The notes under the pieces were generated by a model. The model was not told the origin of the DNA, searched no databases, and saw nothing but the letters and a program-made list of their open reading frames with translations. This document shows, one piece after another, positions 56,268 to 64,000 of a stretch of DNA of 64,000 bases. Position 1 is the stretch's first letter; each line of letters starts with the position of its first letter. The stretch is from Hyphomicrobium sp. (GTDB lineage Bacteria; Pseudomonadota; Alphaproteobacteria; Rhizobiales; Hyphomicrobiaceae), in contig NZ_RXIZ01000012.1 in NCBI RefSeq assembly GCF_003987855.1, positions 119,693 to 183,692 on the forward strand. The letters run 5' to 3'. The position numbers were made by a program, and so were the translations under genes.

Positions 56268-57164
56268 TCAGCGTTGCCAGAAATAGACGGTTGCGGGTTC
56301 AGGCTCCCAGACCTTCGCCTTATCAATTCCAGGCAGACCAGCGAGCGCGCGATATTCCGAGCCGAATGCGACGTAGTCGTCGGTTTCGGCCATGACGGCA
56401 GGTTTGCAGGCGATCGGATCGCGAACGACGCCGAACCCTTCTTTGGTGCCAACAACGAAGTTAAAGAACCCGTCGAGGTCATCAAGGCTCTTCTCGAGCG
56501 CCTGTCCGAGATCCATGCCCTGCTTCATGCGCCAGGTCAGGTAGGAGGCCGCGACTTCGGTGTCATTTTCAGTGTTGAAGGTCATGCCATCGCGGATCAG
56601 CTCACGACGAAGACTTGCATGGTTCGACAGCGATCCGTTGTGAACGAGGCATTCGTCCGCGCCCGTGGAGAACGGATGGGCGCCGAGCGTCGTCACGGCC
56701 GATTCCGTTGCCATGCGCGTATGGCCGATCGCGTGCGTTCCCGACATATGGGCGAGGTCGAAGCGCTTCGCGACTTCCGTCGGATAACCCACTTCCTTGT
56801 AGATCTCGATGTTTTCTCCCGTGGCCATAATACGAATGGTCGGGAATTCGGTAGCCAACATTGCCTTCGCGTCGTCGATGCTTTCGGAAGGAACGCTGAG
56901 GACCGCATGCGTGTCGTGAAGCGACAGCTTTCCATCCAATTTCGTGTTCTTGGCCAATGCTGCTTTGAGCTTGGCAAAGTCTTCGGATGCCTTGGCGGAT
57001 TGGAGCGTGATTTTCGTCCGGCCGTCTTCTGCAGCGCCGTAGATTGCAAAGCCTGCTGAATCGGGACCGCGTTCGCACATGGTCGAAAGCATGCCCGAAA
57101 GGAGCTCACCGAGCTGCGGCTCCATTTTTGGATTTTTTAGGAATAGTCCGACGATGCCGCACAT
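56268..57164 (-). CDS. mgsA: N-methylglutamate synthase subunit A (glutamine amidotransferase domain)
   Basis: 298-residue class II amidotransferase-like subunit. It begins MCGIVGLFLKN, so Met removal exposes the catalytic Cys, and has GPDSAGFAIYG and LVHNGSLSNHASLRREL plus TENDTEVAASYLTW. It releases methylamine from gamma-glutamylmethylamide for the synthase. RBS AGGAGAC is close to ATG 57164. A strong promoter lies 40-70 bases upstream. It is the first gene of mgsABC. Confidence 0.93.
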   Translation of the reverse strand: MCGIVGLFLKNPKMEPQLGELLSGMLSTMCERGPDSAGFAIYGAAEDGRTKITLQSAKASEDFAKLKAALAKNTKLDGKLSLHDTHAVLSVPSESIDDAKAMLATEFPTIRIMATGENIEIYKEVGYPTEVAKRFDLAHMSGTHAIGHTRMATESAVTTLGAHPFSTGADECLVHNGSLSNHASLRRELIRDGMTFNTENDTEVAASYLTWRMKQGMDLGQALEKSLDDLDGFFNFVVGTKEGFGVVRDPIACKPAVMAETDDYVAFGSEYRALAGLPGIDKAKVWEPEPATVYFWQR

Positions 57165-57203
57165 AACTGATGTCTCCTGACCGGGCGACGAAGGAATGGT
57201 CAG

Positions 57204-57232
57204 ACATTATTCTGGGCGCGACACCCTGTCAA
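57204..57232 (-). promoter_or_regulatory. Probable sigma-70-type promoter of mgsABC
   Basis: On the minus strand, -35 TTGACA (57227-57232), a 17-base spacer and -10 TAATGT (57204-57209), predicting a start near 57197, about 33 bases before mgsA. The match is close to consensus. Confidence 0.75.
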
Positions 57233-57248
57233 CTCAGAAGAAAGAAGA

Positions 57249-57263
57249 TTTCTTTAAAAGAAA
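57249..57263. promoter_or_regulatory. Candidate operator upstream of the mgsA promoter
   Basis: A 15-base inverted repeat TTTCTT-TAA-AAGAAA, 16 bases upstream of the mgsA -35 box and 8 bases downstream of the cupin-HTH gene's stop codon. It could bind that regulator or another activator; it is AT-rich and could be chance. Confidence 0.4.
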
Positions 57264-57271
57264 GCTTTTGA

Positions 57272-57925
57272 TCACGGCCGAGGGTAGATGATGATCGAAA
57301 GATAGCTCATCGGCGCTTCGATCAGGCGTGCAGGTCCGTGCGGCGCTGCACTGTCGAAGAGGATCGCATCTCCGGCGCGCAGATGATAACTGCGGTCGGC
57401 GTGGGCATATTCCACTTCGCCCGAAAGCATAAAAATGAACTCGACACCTTCGTGCTGAAAACCGGTGTACGCGACAGCGTCGTCGGAGAGCGTGATCAAG
57501 TAGGGTTCGACGACAACGGGACCATCGAGAGAATGGCCGAGGAGCTGATATTGATGGCCGACTTTCGTGCCGCGCCGACGGATAACGACACCCTCGCCCG
57601 ACTTCACATACGAGCAGTCTCGACGCTGCTCAAACGACGCAAATAGCACTGTCAACGGCACGTTCAGCGCCGATGCCAGCAGCTGCAAAGTGCTGAGGGA
57701 TGGCGAGATCTGCCCGTTCTCAATCTTGGAAAGCATCCCCGGCGAGATCTGCGATGCCGCCGCCAGCTCGGCCACCGTCAAGCCGGTGTGCTTGCGATGA
57801 TGACGGACCTGATGGCCGATTGCCTGCTCGAGGGTATGCTCCGCCGCGCCGGGTGCATTTGATCCGGTGGCGAGAGGCTCGGGCTCAAGAACGTCGACGG
57901 GAGTTTTGCGCGTCTTGTCTGTCAT
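57272..57925 (-). CDS. XRE-family HTH and cupin transcriptional regulator
   Basis: 217 residues from ATG 57925 (GGAAAG upstream; the frame to 57988 adds an unlikely leader). The HTH (about 30-90) includes VRHHRKHTGLTVAELAAASQISPGMLSKIENGQISPSLSTLQLLASAL. A C-terminal cupin (about 125-215) has HEGVEFIFMLSGEVEYAHADRSYHLRAGDAILFDSAAPHGP. Proteins of this form often sense small metabolites. It sits between mgdD and mgsA, suggesting control of NMG genes, in line with its reading direction. Effector unknown. Confidence 0.9.
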   Translation of the reverse strand: MTDKTRKTPVDVLEPEPLATGSNAPGAAEHTLEQAIGHQVRHHRKHTGLTVAELAAASQISPGMLSKIENGQISPSLSTLQLLASALNVPLTVLFASFEQRRDCSYVKSGEGVVIRRRGTKVGHQYQLLGHSLDGPVVVEPYLITLSDDAVAYTGFQHEGVEFIFMLSGEVEYAHADRSYHLRAGDAILFDSAAPHGPARLIEAPMSYLSIIIYPRP

Positions 57926-58006
57926 GCAAGCTTTCCGCCGGAACGGCGGTTGAAATGCGATCAATAAAAAATCAGGTTGGCACGACAAAGAAAATTATTC
58001 CACTAT

Positions 58007-58030
58007 GCGGCCACAAATTTATTTGGCCGC
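58007..58030 (-). repeat. Intercistronic stem-loop between mgdD and the cupin regulator
   Basis: GCGGCC (58007-58012) and GGCCGC (58025-58030) with a partly paired AT core (AAAT/ATTT). There is no T run beyond it, so it is a weak terminator or a processing or stability element after mgdD. Confidence 0.4.
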
Positions 58031-58060
58031 AAAGACGCAGGGACCCGGCACCCGTTAATC

Positions 58061-58591
58061 TTAGACTTTGCCTAGCCAATCGCGAAAATCGCGGGCATAG
58101 GTGCGCGCACAGGCAAATTCGTAGCCGCTCCCGTCGGGCAGCCGCCACACCATCACACCGAGATGGGAGACGTGCGTGATCGCGACATCGCCCGGTTTGA
58201 ACGAATTATGCTCGAAGTCTATGCCCATGCCCCGAATGAGCGCTTCCGACGGCCCAGATGCGGCGAGCCGAAAAAGAGTTCGGCTGTCGCTCACGTCCAC
58301 GACGGACGCTAACCCCTGAAAAGTGGCGGCGAGCTTGACGCTCGGATCGGACCCGGCCTGGGCCTTTTCGATAAAAAGCCACTGATCGGGCCCCGCCCAG
58401 ACGATCGTCGCTGTGCCCGCCTCGATCACACGCGGAGCCGACGGCAAAGCTGTCCCAAATGCCGTCCGTGCAGCGTCGTCCAGAGCGGCTCGCGCACCAC
58501 GCCGTGCGGCGACGTGAGTGACGGCGATGTCAGAACGCTCCGATATCGATGCGCCTTTTCCAGCGGCGAGGCCGTTCGCAAGATTAGACAC
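58061..58591 (-). CDS. mgdD: N-methylglutamate dehydrogenase subunit D (sarcosine oxidase gamma-like)
   Basis: 176-residue subunit of the SoxG/GcvT-related type, the small partner of MgdC. GTG 58591 is chosen: AAGGAG lies 9 bases upstream and the start overlaps the mgdC stop by 8 bases. TIVWAGPDQWLF and VVDVSDSRTLFRLA resemble the tetrahydrofolate-side domains of this family, and DVAITHVSHLGVMVWRLP the core. It is last of mgdABCD. Confidence 0.88.
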   Translation of the reverse strand: MSNLANGLAAGKGASISERSDIAVTHVAARRGARAALDDAARTAFGTALPSAPRVIEAGTATIVWAGPDQWLFIEKAQAGSDPSVKLAATFQGLASVVDVSDSRTLFRLAASGPSEALIRGMGIDFEHNSFKPGDVAITHVSHLGVMVWRLPDGSGYEFACARTYARDFRDWLGKV

Positions 58592-61568
58592 GCAAGCGTG
58601 CTCCTTCTGGATCGTAGAAAGCAGACGAGACGACCTCCACAAGCGTGGTTTCCCCGCGCACGGGATCGACCGCCGATAAGATTTCGCCGATGCGAGCCTC
58701 TGCGCGAGCGAGGAACCCAAGGCCCACCCAATGGCCAAGCATCGGCGAATACGTAACCGAGGTCATGTAACCCTGATCGTTTTTTGCAATCGGCTGGTCG
58801 TCCTTGCCGATGAAGTGCGCTCCACCGCGGAGTCGAGCGGTCCGATCGACCGGCCGGAATCCGATGAGGCGCGGCCGATCCGGATCAGCAAGGCCGGGCC
58901 GCTGTGCGAGAACTCGGCCGACGAAATCTTTCTTCGTCGAAGCCATCTTTCCAAGCCCCAGATCCGCCGCCGTTGTCGTTCCGTTGAGTTCCGATCCGCC
59001 GACGTGGCCTTTCTCGATGCGCATCACGCCGAGAGCTTCGGTCCCGTAGGGAATGGCGCCGAATTCTTTTCCTTCCGACATCAGTTTCCGCATGAGCAGA
59101 TCGCCGTGCCGCGCCGGAACAGCAATCTCGAAGGCCAGCTCGCCAGAAAATGAGAGGCGATAGATCCGCGCTTTGATACCGCCAAGCGCCGTGATTTCCG
59201 CGCACGCCATATAAGGAAAAGCCGTGTTCGAGATATCGAACGGCTTATCGACGATCTTGGCCAGAAGATCGCGCGCACGCGGGCCTGCGACGGAATATTG
59301 CGCCCACTGATCGCTGACCGGGAAGAGCTGCACGTCGAGATCGGGCCAATGCCACTGACGGCAGAGTTCAAGATGCTGCAGAACCTTGATGGCGTTGACC
59401 GTCGTTGTCGTGATGAAATACCGGTCGTCCGCGAAGCGGGCGGCGGTTCCGTCATCCATCGCGATACCATCTTCGCGCAGCATCATGCCGTAGCGGCATT
59501 TGCCGACACCAAGCGTGCTCATCATGTTGATGTAGACGCGATCGAGAAACTTCCTAGCATCGGTACCGTGCACCTCGATCTTGCCGAGCGTAGACACGTC
59601 GCACACACCCACCGCGCTTCTGACGGTTTTGACCTCGCGATTGACGGTCGTCAGCCAATCAGCTTCGCCGGGCTTTGGAAAATACTGCGCTCTCAGCCAC
59701 AGGCCGGCTTCGATGAAGACCGCGCCCTGCTCCTTCGCCCAGTCGTGCGACGGGGTAAGCCGCGTCGGCTTGAAGTGTTTGCCCCGATGCTCGCCGGCGA
59801 GGACGCCAAGGGAGACGGGAACATAGGGCGGCCGTGCTGCGGTCGTGCCGGTCGCCGGAATGGACTTTTTGGTGAGCTCAGCCATCATCGCCAAGCCATT
59901 GACGTTCGACGTCTTGCCCTGGTCGGTCGCCATGCCGAGGGTGGTGTAGCGCTTGAGGTGCTCGACCGACCGGAAGCCTTCGCGCTCCGCCAAGCGGACG
60001 TCGGCAGCTGTCACGTCGTTTTGTTGATCGACGAAGGCCTTATGCTTTGCGCCATCGACATGCCAGAAGGCTGAAACTTCGGTCAGCTCGTCCTCGACCG
60101 CAGGCGCCGATGCCGATCCGTTGTTAAAACCTCCGGCCGCCGCGGCGTTGGCGCCCGCTCTCGCGCCTTCCCTGAGACACGCAGCCAGCGAGAAGCTTCC
60201 GTTGGCTGCGCCCGCGACCGACATTCCCTTCGGCAGCGTGCCGGGAACAAATGCCGCTAGGCTCTCCTGCCATTGCGGCCGTCCGCCAAGATGCGTTGTC
60301 ACCTGAAGATTGGGATTGAAGCCGCCTGAAACTGCGATCAGATCGCAGACGATGTTATTGATTGACCCGTACGCGGCTGCGATGCGGGCTCCACTTACCC
60401 GCTGCCCGCCGACCGCGTCGGTCACGGCAGCGCCTTCAAAAACGCGAATGCCATGCTTTCGCGCCTTAGCCTTGATCGCGGGTGGGAGCATCGGACGGGT
60501 ATCGACGAGCGCGGCCACCGTCACGCCGGCGCGAACCAAATCGTCGATCGTATTCGCCGCTTCGTCGTTGTTTGAGAAGACGACCGCGGTTCGACCAGGG
60601 GCCACACCAAAGCGGTTTATGTAGCTGCGGACGGCGCTCGCGAGCATCACGCCGGGGCGATCGTTGTTGCCGAAAACGATCGGCCGCTCCATCGATCCCT
60701 GCGCGACGATCGATTGCTTCGCAACGATATGCCAGAGCGTCTGCCGAGGCTGCCCAGGACCAGGAACCGCCACATGATCGGCGACGCGTTCAACGGCGCC
60801 GAAGGTGCCGGTATCGTAGGCGCCAAAAACGGTGGTACGCGGCATCAACCGAACGTTGGGCAGAGAGGCAAGCTCGGTGACGACCGAATTGACCCACTCC
60901 GAGCCGCTCTTGCCCTCAATTGTCCGCCAATCGCTGATGAGCCTTCCGCCAAAGGCGAAGTTTTCATCGACTAGAATGACTTTCGCTCCGGAGCGCGCCG
61001 CTGTGAGCGCGGCCATCAAGCCTGCCGGCCCCGATCCAATGACAAGGACATCGCAGAAGGCATTCGCCTTGTCGTAGATGTCGGGATCGGGGGCGTCAGC
61101 CGCGCGGCCAAGCCCTGCAGCGCGACGGATCATCGGCTCATAAAGCTTCTCCCAGAATGAAGCCGGCCACATGAAAGTCTTGTAGTAGAAGCCGGCAGAA
61201 AAGACCGGCGACAGCAAGCCGTTGATGGACAGAAGATCCAGGGACAGCGAGGGAAAGCGGTTCTGGCTTTTTGCATCCAGGCCACTGTAAAGCTCGGTGA
61301 CCGTTGCGCGCGTGTTCGGTTCGCGCCGGGCCCCCGACCGCAACTCGACCAGTGCGTTCGGCTCTTCCGATCCCGCCGTGAGAATCCCACGCGGCCGATG
61401 ATACTTGAACGACCGGCCGACGAGGTGGACGCCGTTGGCGAGCAGCGCAGAAGCCAGCGTATCGCCGGCAAAACCGGTATATGGCACGCCGTCGAAAGTG
61501 AAATCCAGCGGCTGCGCGCGGTCGACGAGACCAAGGCCTGCAACGCGGAAGGATTGAGATTGCGTCAT
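58584..61568 (-). CDS. mgdC: N-methylglutamate dehydrogenase subunit C (sarcosine oxidase alpha-like)
   Basis: 994-residue large subunit. In order: a 2Fe-2S-ferredoxin-like N-terminal region (PLDFTFDGVPYTGFAGDTLASALLANG), an FAD/NAD-binding oxidoreductase with GSGPAGLMAALTAARSGAKVILVD, and a C-terminal GcvT-like domain (about 600-990) with GVCDVSTLGKIEVHGTDARKFLDRVY that should hand the methyl carbon to tetrahydrofolate. ATG 61568 lies in an ATGA overlap with mgdB. The complex oxidises N-methylglutamate to glutamate and a one-carbon unit. Heterotetrameric sarcosine oxidase is the paralogue; neighbouring gmaS and mgsABC decide for NMG dehydrogenase. Confidence 0.92.
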   Translation of the reverse strand: MTQSQSFRVAGLGLVDRAQPLDFTFDGVPYTGFAGDTLASALLANGVHLVGRSFKYHRPRGILTAGSEEPNALVELRSGARREPNTRATVTELYSGLDAKSQNRFPSLSLDLLSINGLLSPVFSAGFYYKTFMWPASFWEKLYEPMIRRAAGLGRAADAPDPDIYDKANAFCDVLVIGSGPAGLMAALTAARSGAKVILVDENFAFGGRLISDWRTIEGKSGSEWVNSVVTELASLPNVRLMPRTTVFGAYDTGTFGAVERVADHVAVPGPGQPRQTLWHIVAKQSIVAQGSMERPIVFGNNDRPGVMLASAVRSYINRFGVAPGRTAVVFSNNDEAANTIDDLVRAGVTVAALVDTRPMLPPAIKAKARKHGIRVFEGAAVTDAVGGQRVSGARIAAAYGSINNIVCDLIAVSGGFNPNLQVTTHLGGRPQWQESLAAFVPGTLPKGMSVAGAANGSFSLAACLREGARAGANAAAAGGFNNGSASAPAVEDELTEVSAFWHVDGAKHKAFVDQQNDVTAADVRLAEREGFRSVEHLKRYTTLGMATDQGKTSNVNGLAMMAELTKKSIPATGTTAARPPYVPVSLGVLAGEHRGKHFKPTRLTPSHDWAKEQGAVFIEAGLWLRAQYFPKPGEADWLTTVNREVKTVRSAVGVCDVSTLGKIEVHGTDARKFLDRVYINMMSTLGVGKCRYGMMLREDGIAMDDGTAARFADDRYFITTTTVNAIKVLQHLELCRQWHWPDLDVQLFPVSDQWAQYSVAGPRARDLLAKIVDKPFDISNTAFPYMACAEITALGGIKARIYRLSFSGELAFEIAVPARHGDLLMRKLMSEGKEFGAIPYGTEALGVMRIEKGHVGGSELNGTTTAADLGLGKMASTKKDFVGRVLAQRPGLADPDRPRLIGFRPVDRTARLRGGAHFIGKDDQPIAKNDQGYMTSVTYSPMLGHWVGLGFLARAEARIGEILSAVDPVRGETTLVEVVSSAFYDPEGARLRV

Positions 61569-61858
61569 GGCGCGCTCGCGGTTTTCTGCTGCTCCAGAGC
61601 GACGTCTTGAGCAGGTTTCACATCGGAGATTTCGTGGGTTCGGGTGTCGCGCGTGACGACCAGCCAGGCGTGACATCCCGCGGCGTGATACCAGAGCTCT
61701 TGCATGGGACCGGCAACGTTCTTGCGCTCGTATGCAAACGCGTAGAAGGCGTCGCTCGCATCGGCTGCGGAAGGGTCAGGCCGCTTCACGCTGGCGTCTC
61801 CGAGATATGAGAACTCGTCGTTGCCGCGTTCACCGCAATAAGGACATTTGATGCGCAT
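61565..61858 (-). CDS. mgdB: N-methylglutamate dehydrogenase subunit B (sarcosine oxidase delta-like)
   Basis: 97-residue zinc-binding subunit. It begins MRIKCPYCGERGNDEFSYLGD, with a CxxC pair, and has WYHAAGCHAWLVVTRD with His and Cys completing the site; this is the SoxD pattern. It overlaps mgdC (ATGA). In sarcosine oxidase the delta subunit stabilises the complex. Confidence 0.92.
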   Translation of the reverse strand: MRIKCPYCGERGNDEFSYLGDASVKRPDPSAADASDAFYAFAYERKNVAGPMQELWYHAAGCHAWLVVTRDTRTHEISDVKPAQDVALEQQKTASAP

Positions 61859-61871
61859 GTTCGCCTAGCCT

Positions 61872-63140
61872 TCAATGCAGGTTGGGTTGATTGCCCATGC
61901 CCTTCTCGTCGATCATGTGCCCGGTGCGGAAACGATCGAGTCGATAGGCTTTCGCGACTTCATGCGGCTCGTCGCGGGCTATGAGATGCGCAAAGCACAA
62001 GCCTGAAGCAGGGGTCGCCTTGAACCCGCCATAGCACCAGCCGCCATTGAAATAGAGGCCGTCGACGGGTGTCTGATCGATGATCGGCGATCCGTCCATG
62101 CTCATGTCCATGATGCCACCCCACGAGCGAAGAAGGCGCACGCGCCCGATCCGTGGCATCAGCGCCATCCCGCCTTCGAGGACGTCCTCGACGACGGGAA
62201 GGTTACCCCGCTGCGCGTAAGAATTGTAACCATCGATATCGCCGCCGAAAACGAGGCCGCCTTTGTCCGACTGGCTGATGTAGAAGTGACCGGCGCCGAA
62301 CGTCACGACGCCATCGATGAAGGGCTTGATACCTTCCGACACGAAAGCCTGCAGAACGTGGCTTTCGATCGGAAGCATAAGGCCCGCCATCGCCGCAACC
62401 CGCGACGAGTTGCCGGCGACGGCGAGGCCGACTTTGTTCGCTCCGATAAAGCCGCGAGTCGTCTCAACGCCGCGGATCTTTCCGCCGTCGATTCGGAATC
62501 CGGTAACCTCGGCATTCTCGATGATGTCGACGCCGAGCCGGTCGGCGCCGCGAGCATAGCCCCATGCCACCGCATCATGGCGAACCGTTCCGCCGCGACG
62601 CTGGAGCAGTCCGCCCTTTATGGGGAACCGCGCATTGTCGTAGTTGAGCCATGGATACATGGCGCGAACGCCATTGAGATCGAGCAGTTCGGCATCGACA
62701 CCGTGAAGATGCATGGCGTTGCCGCGGCGCGCATACGCATCGCGCTGGCCGTCCGAATGATAAAGGTTGAGAACGCCGCGCTGAGAAACCATCGCGTTAT
62801 AATTGAGATCCTGCTCCAGTCCCTCCCAAAGCTTCATGCTTGTTTCGTAGAACGGGATGTTGCCAGGAAGCAGATAGTTCGAGCGAACGATCGTCGTGTT
62901 TCGCCCGACGTTGCCGGAACCGATCCAGCCTTTCTCAATGACCGCGACGTTCGCGTTTCCGTACCTCTTCGCCAGATAGTATGCGGTTGCCAACCCGTGG
63001 CCGCCGCCGCCGACGATGACGATGTCGTAGCTGGGCTTGGGAGCCGCTTTGCGCCAAGTCGGCTTCCAGCCGGTCTGCCCCTTGAGTGCTTCTGCGAGGA
63101 CAGAGAAAATTGAGTAGCGATCGGAGCTGAGCATGGCCAT
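61872..63140 (-). CDS. mgdA: N-methylglutamate dehydrogenase subunit A (sarcosine oxidase beta-like)
   Basis: 422-residue flavoprotein with the dinucleotide motif VIVGGGGHGLATAYYLAKRYG at about 42-60, IEKGWIGSGNVGRNTTIVRSNYL, and GLYFNGGWCYGGFKATPASG at the C-terminus, the SoxB pattern. It is the first gene of mgdABCD and probably holds the N-methylglutamate oxidation site. A start at 63134 (third residue, Met) is equally possible, with AAGAG before the first Met. Promoter and LysR site lie upstream. Confidence 0.93.
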   Translation of the reverse strand: MAMLSSDRYSIFSVLAEALKGQTGWKPTWRKAAPKPSYDIVIVGGGGHGLATAYYLAKRYGNANVAVIEKGWIGSGNVGRNTTIVRSNYLLPGNIPFYETSMKLWEGLEQDLNYNAMVSQRGVLNLYHSDGQRDAYARRGNAMHLHGVDAELLDLNGVRAMYPWLNYDNARFPIKGGLLQRRGGTVRHDAVAWGYARGADRLGVDIIENAEVTGFRIDGGKIRGVETTRGFIGANKVGLAVAGNSSRVAAMAGLMLPIESHVLQAFVSEGIKPFIDGVVTFGAGHFYISQSDKGGLVFGGDIDGYNSYAQRGNLPVVEDVLEGGMALMPRIGRVRLLRSWGGIMDMSMDGSPIIDQTPVDGLYFNGGWCYGGFKATPASGLCFAHLIARDEPHEVAKAYRLDRFRTGHMIDEKGMGNQPNLH

Positions 63141-63192
63141 CTCTTGGCTGACCTGAAGAGCCCGTCGTCGAGCCCGGGTAGGAACGAGTTTA

Positions 63193-63221
63193 CTTATAGA
63201 TCACCGGTGGATTGACGTTAA
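63193..63221 (-). promoter_or_regulatory. Probable promoter of mgdABCD
   Basis: On the minus strand: -35 TTAACG (63216-63221), 17-base spacer, -10 TATAAG (63193-63198). Start predicted near 63186, about 45 bases before mgdA. Confidence 0.65.
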
Positions 63222-63240
63222 TATAAGAAAATCTTATTCA
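63212..63240 (+). promoter_or_regulatory. Possible promoter of the LysR-family gene
   Basis: TTGACG (63212-63217), 17-base spacer, and a poor -10, TATTCA (63235-63240). It overlaps the divergent mgd promoter and contains the palindrome, which would fit autorepression. Confidence 0.4.
63223..63237. promoter_or_regulatory. Candidate LysR-type operator (T-N11-A palindrome)
   Basis: Perfect inverted repeat ATAAGA-AAA-TCTTAT. It contains the T-N11-A core typical of LysR regulator sites, just upstream of the mgdA -35 box and within the possible lysR promoter. Confidence 0.6.
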
Positions 63241-63247
63241 GTGGGGG

Positions 63248-64000
63248 ATGGCGACACGCGCGAATAAGCTCCCGTTCGATCTCCACGCCTTGGAAGCTTT
63301 CCTGGGCGTTTGCGAGGCGCGCTCGATGGCACTCGCCGCTCAGAAGCTGTCGCTGACCCAGCCTGCTGTGTCTCAGGCAGTGGCAGACCTCGAATCCCGA
63401 ATGGGTGTGCAGCTTTTCGATCGGAGTGTACGCCCATTGGCGCTGACACCAGCTGGCGAAATAATGCGCCAGCGCGCTTCCGCGCTCGTATCCGAAGCCC
63501 GCCAGCTCGCAACCGTGATCCGGCACACGGCAAAAGGGCGGCTTGCTCTGATCCGGGCCGGCTTGGTCGACAGCCTCTCCCGGGCGCTTACGGGTCCAAT
63601 TGCGTCGTTTCTCGTGAACCATGCCGATCAGGTCTCGGTGCAGTCGGGGCTCACGGCCACCCACGCCGGTGCCCTCTTGACGCGAAATCTCGACCTTTTT
63701 ATCGGCGTCGACGATATGAGCGACATCGAAGGGTTCGATCGCCACGAACTCGTGACCGAGCCCTATATCCTCGTGCTTCCCGCCAAGCACAAGGCGCCGC
63801 GTTCCGTCGCCGATTTGGCGGGACTCGCTGGCAAGCTCCCGTTTATTCGCTACAGCGCCCGATCAAAGACAGGGATCGAAATAGAGCGTTATCTCCGCCG
63901 ACTGAATATCGACTTTCCGCAAGGACTCGAGTTCGACACCCCGTTTGGGGTGAGCGATATGGTTGCCCGTGGCAAGGGATTTGCGATTTCAACGCCCATT
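63248..64000 (+). CDS. LysR-family transcriptional regulator, 3' end cut by the window
   Basis: An open frame from ATG 63248 (GGGGG just before) to the right edge, 251 codons with no stop. The N-terminal HTH reads FDLHALEAFLGVCEARSMALAAQKLSLTQPAVSQAVADLE, then MGVQLFDRSVRPLALTPAGE, and the substrate-binding domain follows (GRLALIRAGLVDSLSRALTGP, then LDLFIGVDDMSD and ELVTEPYILVLPAKH). It is divergent from mgdA and close to a T-N11-A palindrome, so it probably controls methylamine (NMG) genes. Effector unknown; the last part of the protein lies outside. Confidence 0.9.
   Translation, partial: MATRANKLPFDLHALEAFLGVCEARSMALAAQKLSLTQPAVSQAVADLESRMGVQLFDRSVRPLALTPAGEIMRQRASALVSEARQLATVIRHTAKGRLALIRAGLVDSLSRALTGPIASFLVNHADQVSVQSGLTATHAGALLTRNLDLFIGVDDMSDIEGFDRHELVTEPYILVLPAKHKAPRSVADLAGLAGKLPFIRYSARSKTGIEIERYLRRLNIDFPQGLEFDTPFGVSDMVARGKGFAISTPI

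Noticed and set aside
58584..63140. Heterotetrameric sarcosine oxidase soxBDAG
   Set aside because: The subunits are homologous, but adjacent mgsABC and gmaS in the same orientation indicate N-methylglutamate dehydrogenase instead.

Overview
The window reads as chromosomal DNA of a methylotrophic alphaproteobacterium of the order Hyphomicrobiales, most likely Hyphomicrobium or a close relative. Three things suggest this: the gene order aroB(end)-CNNM transporter-bolA-dnaJ-cobS-cobT-rpmB-DUF3108-SUV3-like helicase-S4 protein-fdxA-carD, which is a familiar Hyphomicrobiales backbone; a serine-cycle operon; and a complete N-methylglutamate (NMG) pathway. I saw no insertion sequence, prophage, integrase or CRISPR array. 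Genus assignment is inference from content only.

Layout. 0-15.5 kb: housekeeping genes (CNNM/CorC protein, BolA, J-domain protein, cobaltochelatase CobS/CobT, secreted phytase-like protein, L28, DUF3108 protein, SUV3-like helicase, S4 protein, 7Fe ferredoxin, long CarD protein, secreted nuclease, outer-membrane barrel). 15.9 kb: tRNA-Arg(CCT). 16.0-24.3 kb: a degenerate-receiver LuxR regulator, then the serine-cycle run sgaA-mclA-mtkA-mtkB-ppc with intercistronic hairpins and a terminator. 24.3-29.7 kb: PrmB, a fatty-acid desaturase, a secreted triple-repeat protein, a small RNA candidate and a membrane nuclease. 29.8-34.8 kb: Ser/Thr kinase-WD40 divergent from FHA-FHA-PP2C. 35-39.7 kb: a small secreted protein, a K+ channel, ftfL and a frameshifted MFS transporter. 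39.9-43.9 kb: the four-gene Anbu peptidase cluster. 44.0-46.7 kb: fructose bisphosphatase, phosphoribulokinase and ribulose-phosphate epimerase, with no RuBisCO in view. 46.7-49.2 kb: HrpB helicase. 49.4-52.6 kb: a LuxR response regulator divergent from a hybrid histidine kinase and a FIST protein resembling NahK/NosP. 52.8-63.1 kb (minus strand): mgdABCD, a cupin-HTH regulator, mgsABC and gmaS, with a divergent LysR regulator running off the right edge.

How it fits together. GmaS, MgsABC and MgdABCD convert methylamine through gamma-glutamylmethylamide and N-methylglutamate to a one-carbon unit on tetrahydrofolate. FtfL loads formate on tetrahydrofolate. SgaA, Ppc, MtkAB and MclA are serine-cycle steps that assimilate the carbon. 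The phosphoribulokinase cluster may serve a Calvin cycle encoded elsewhere, or may make ribulose bisphosphate as a signal, as shown for Methylobacterium. The remaining serine-cycle genes (hpr, mtdA, fch, glyA, eno, glycerate kinase) are not in this window.
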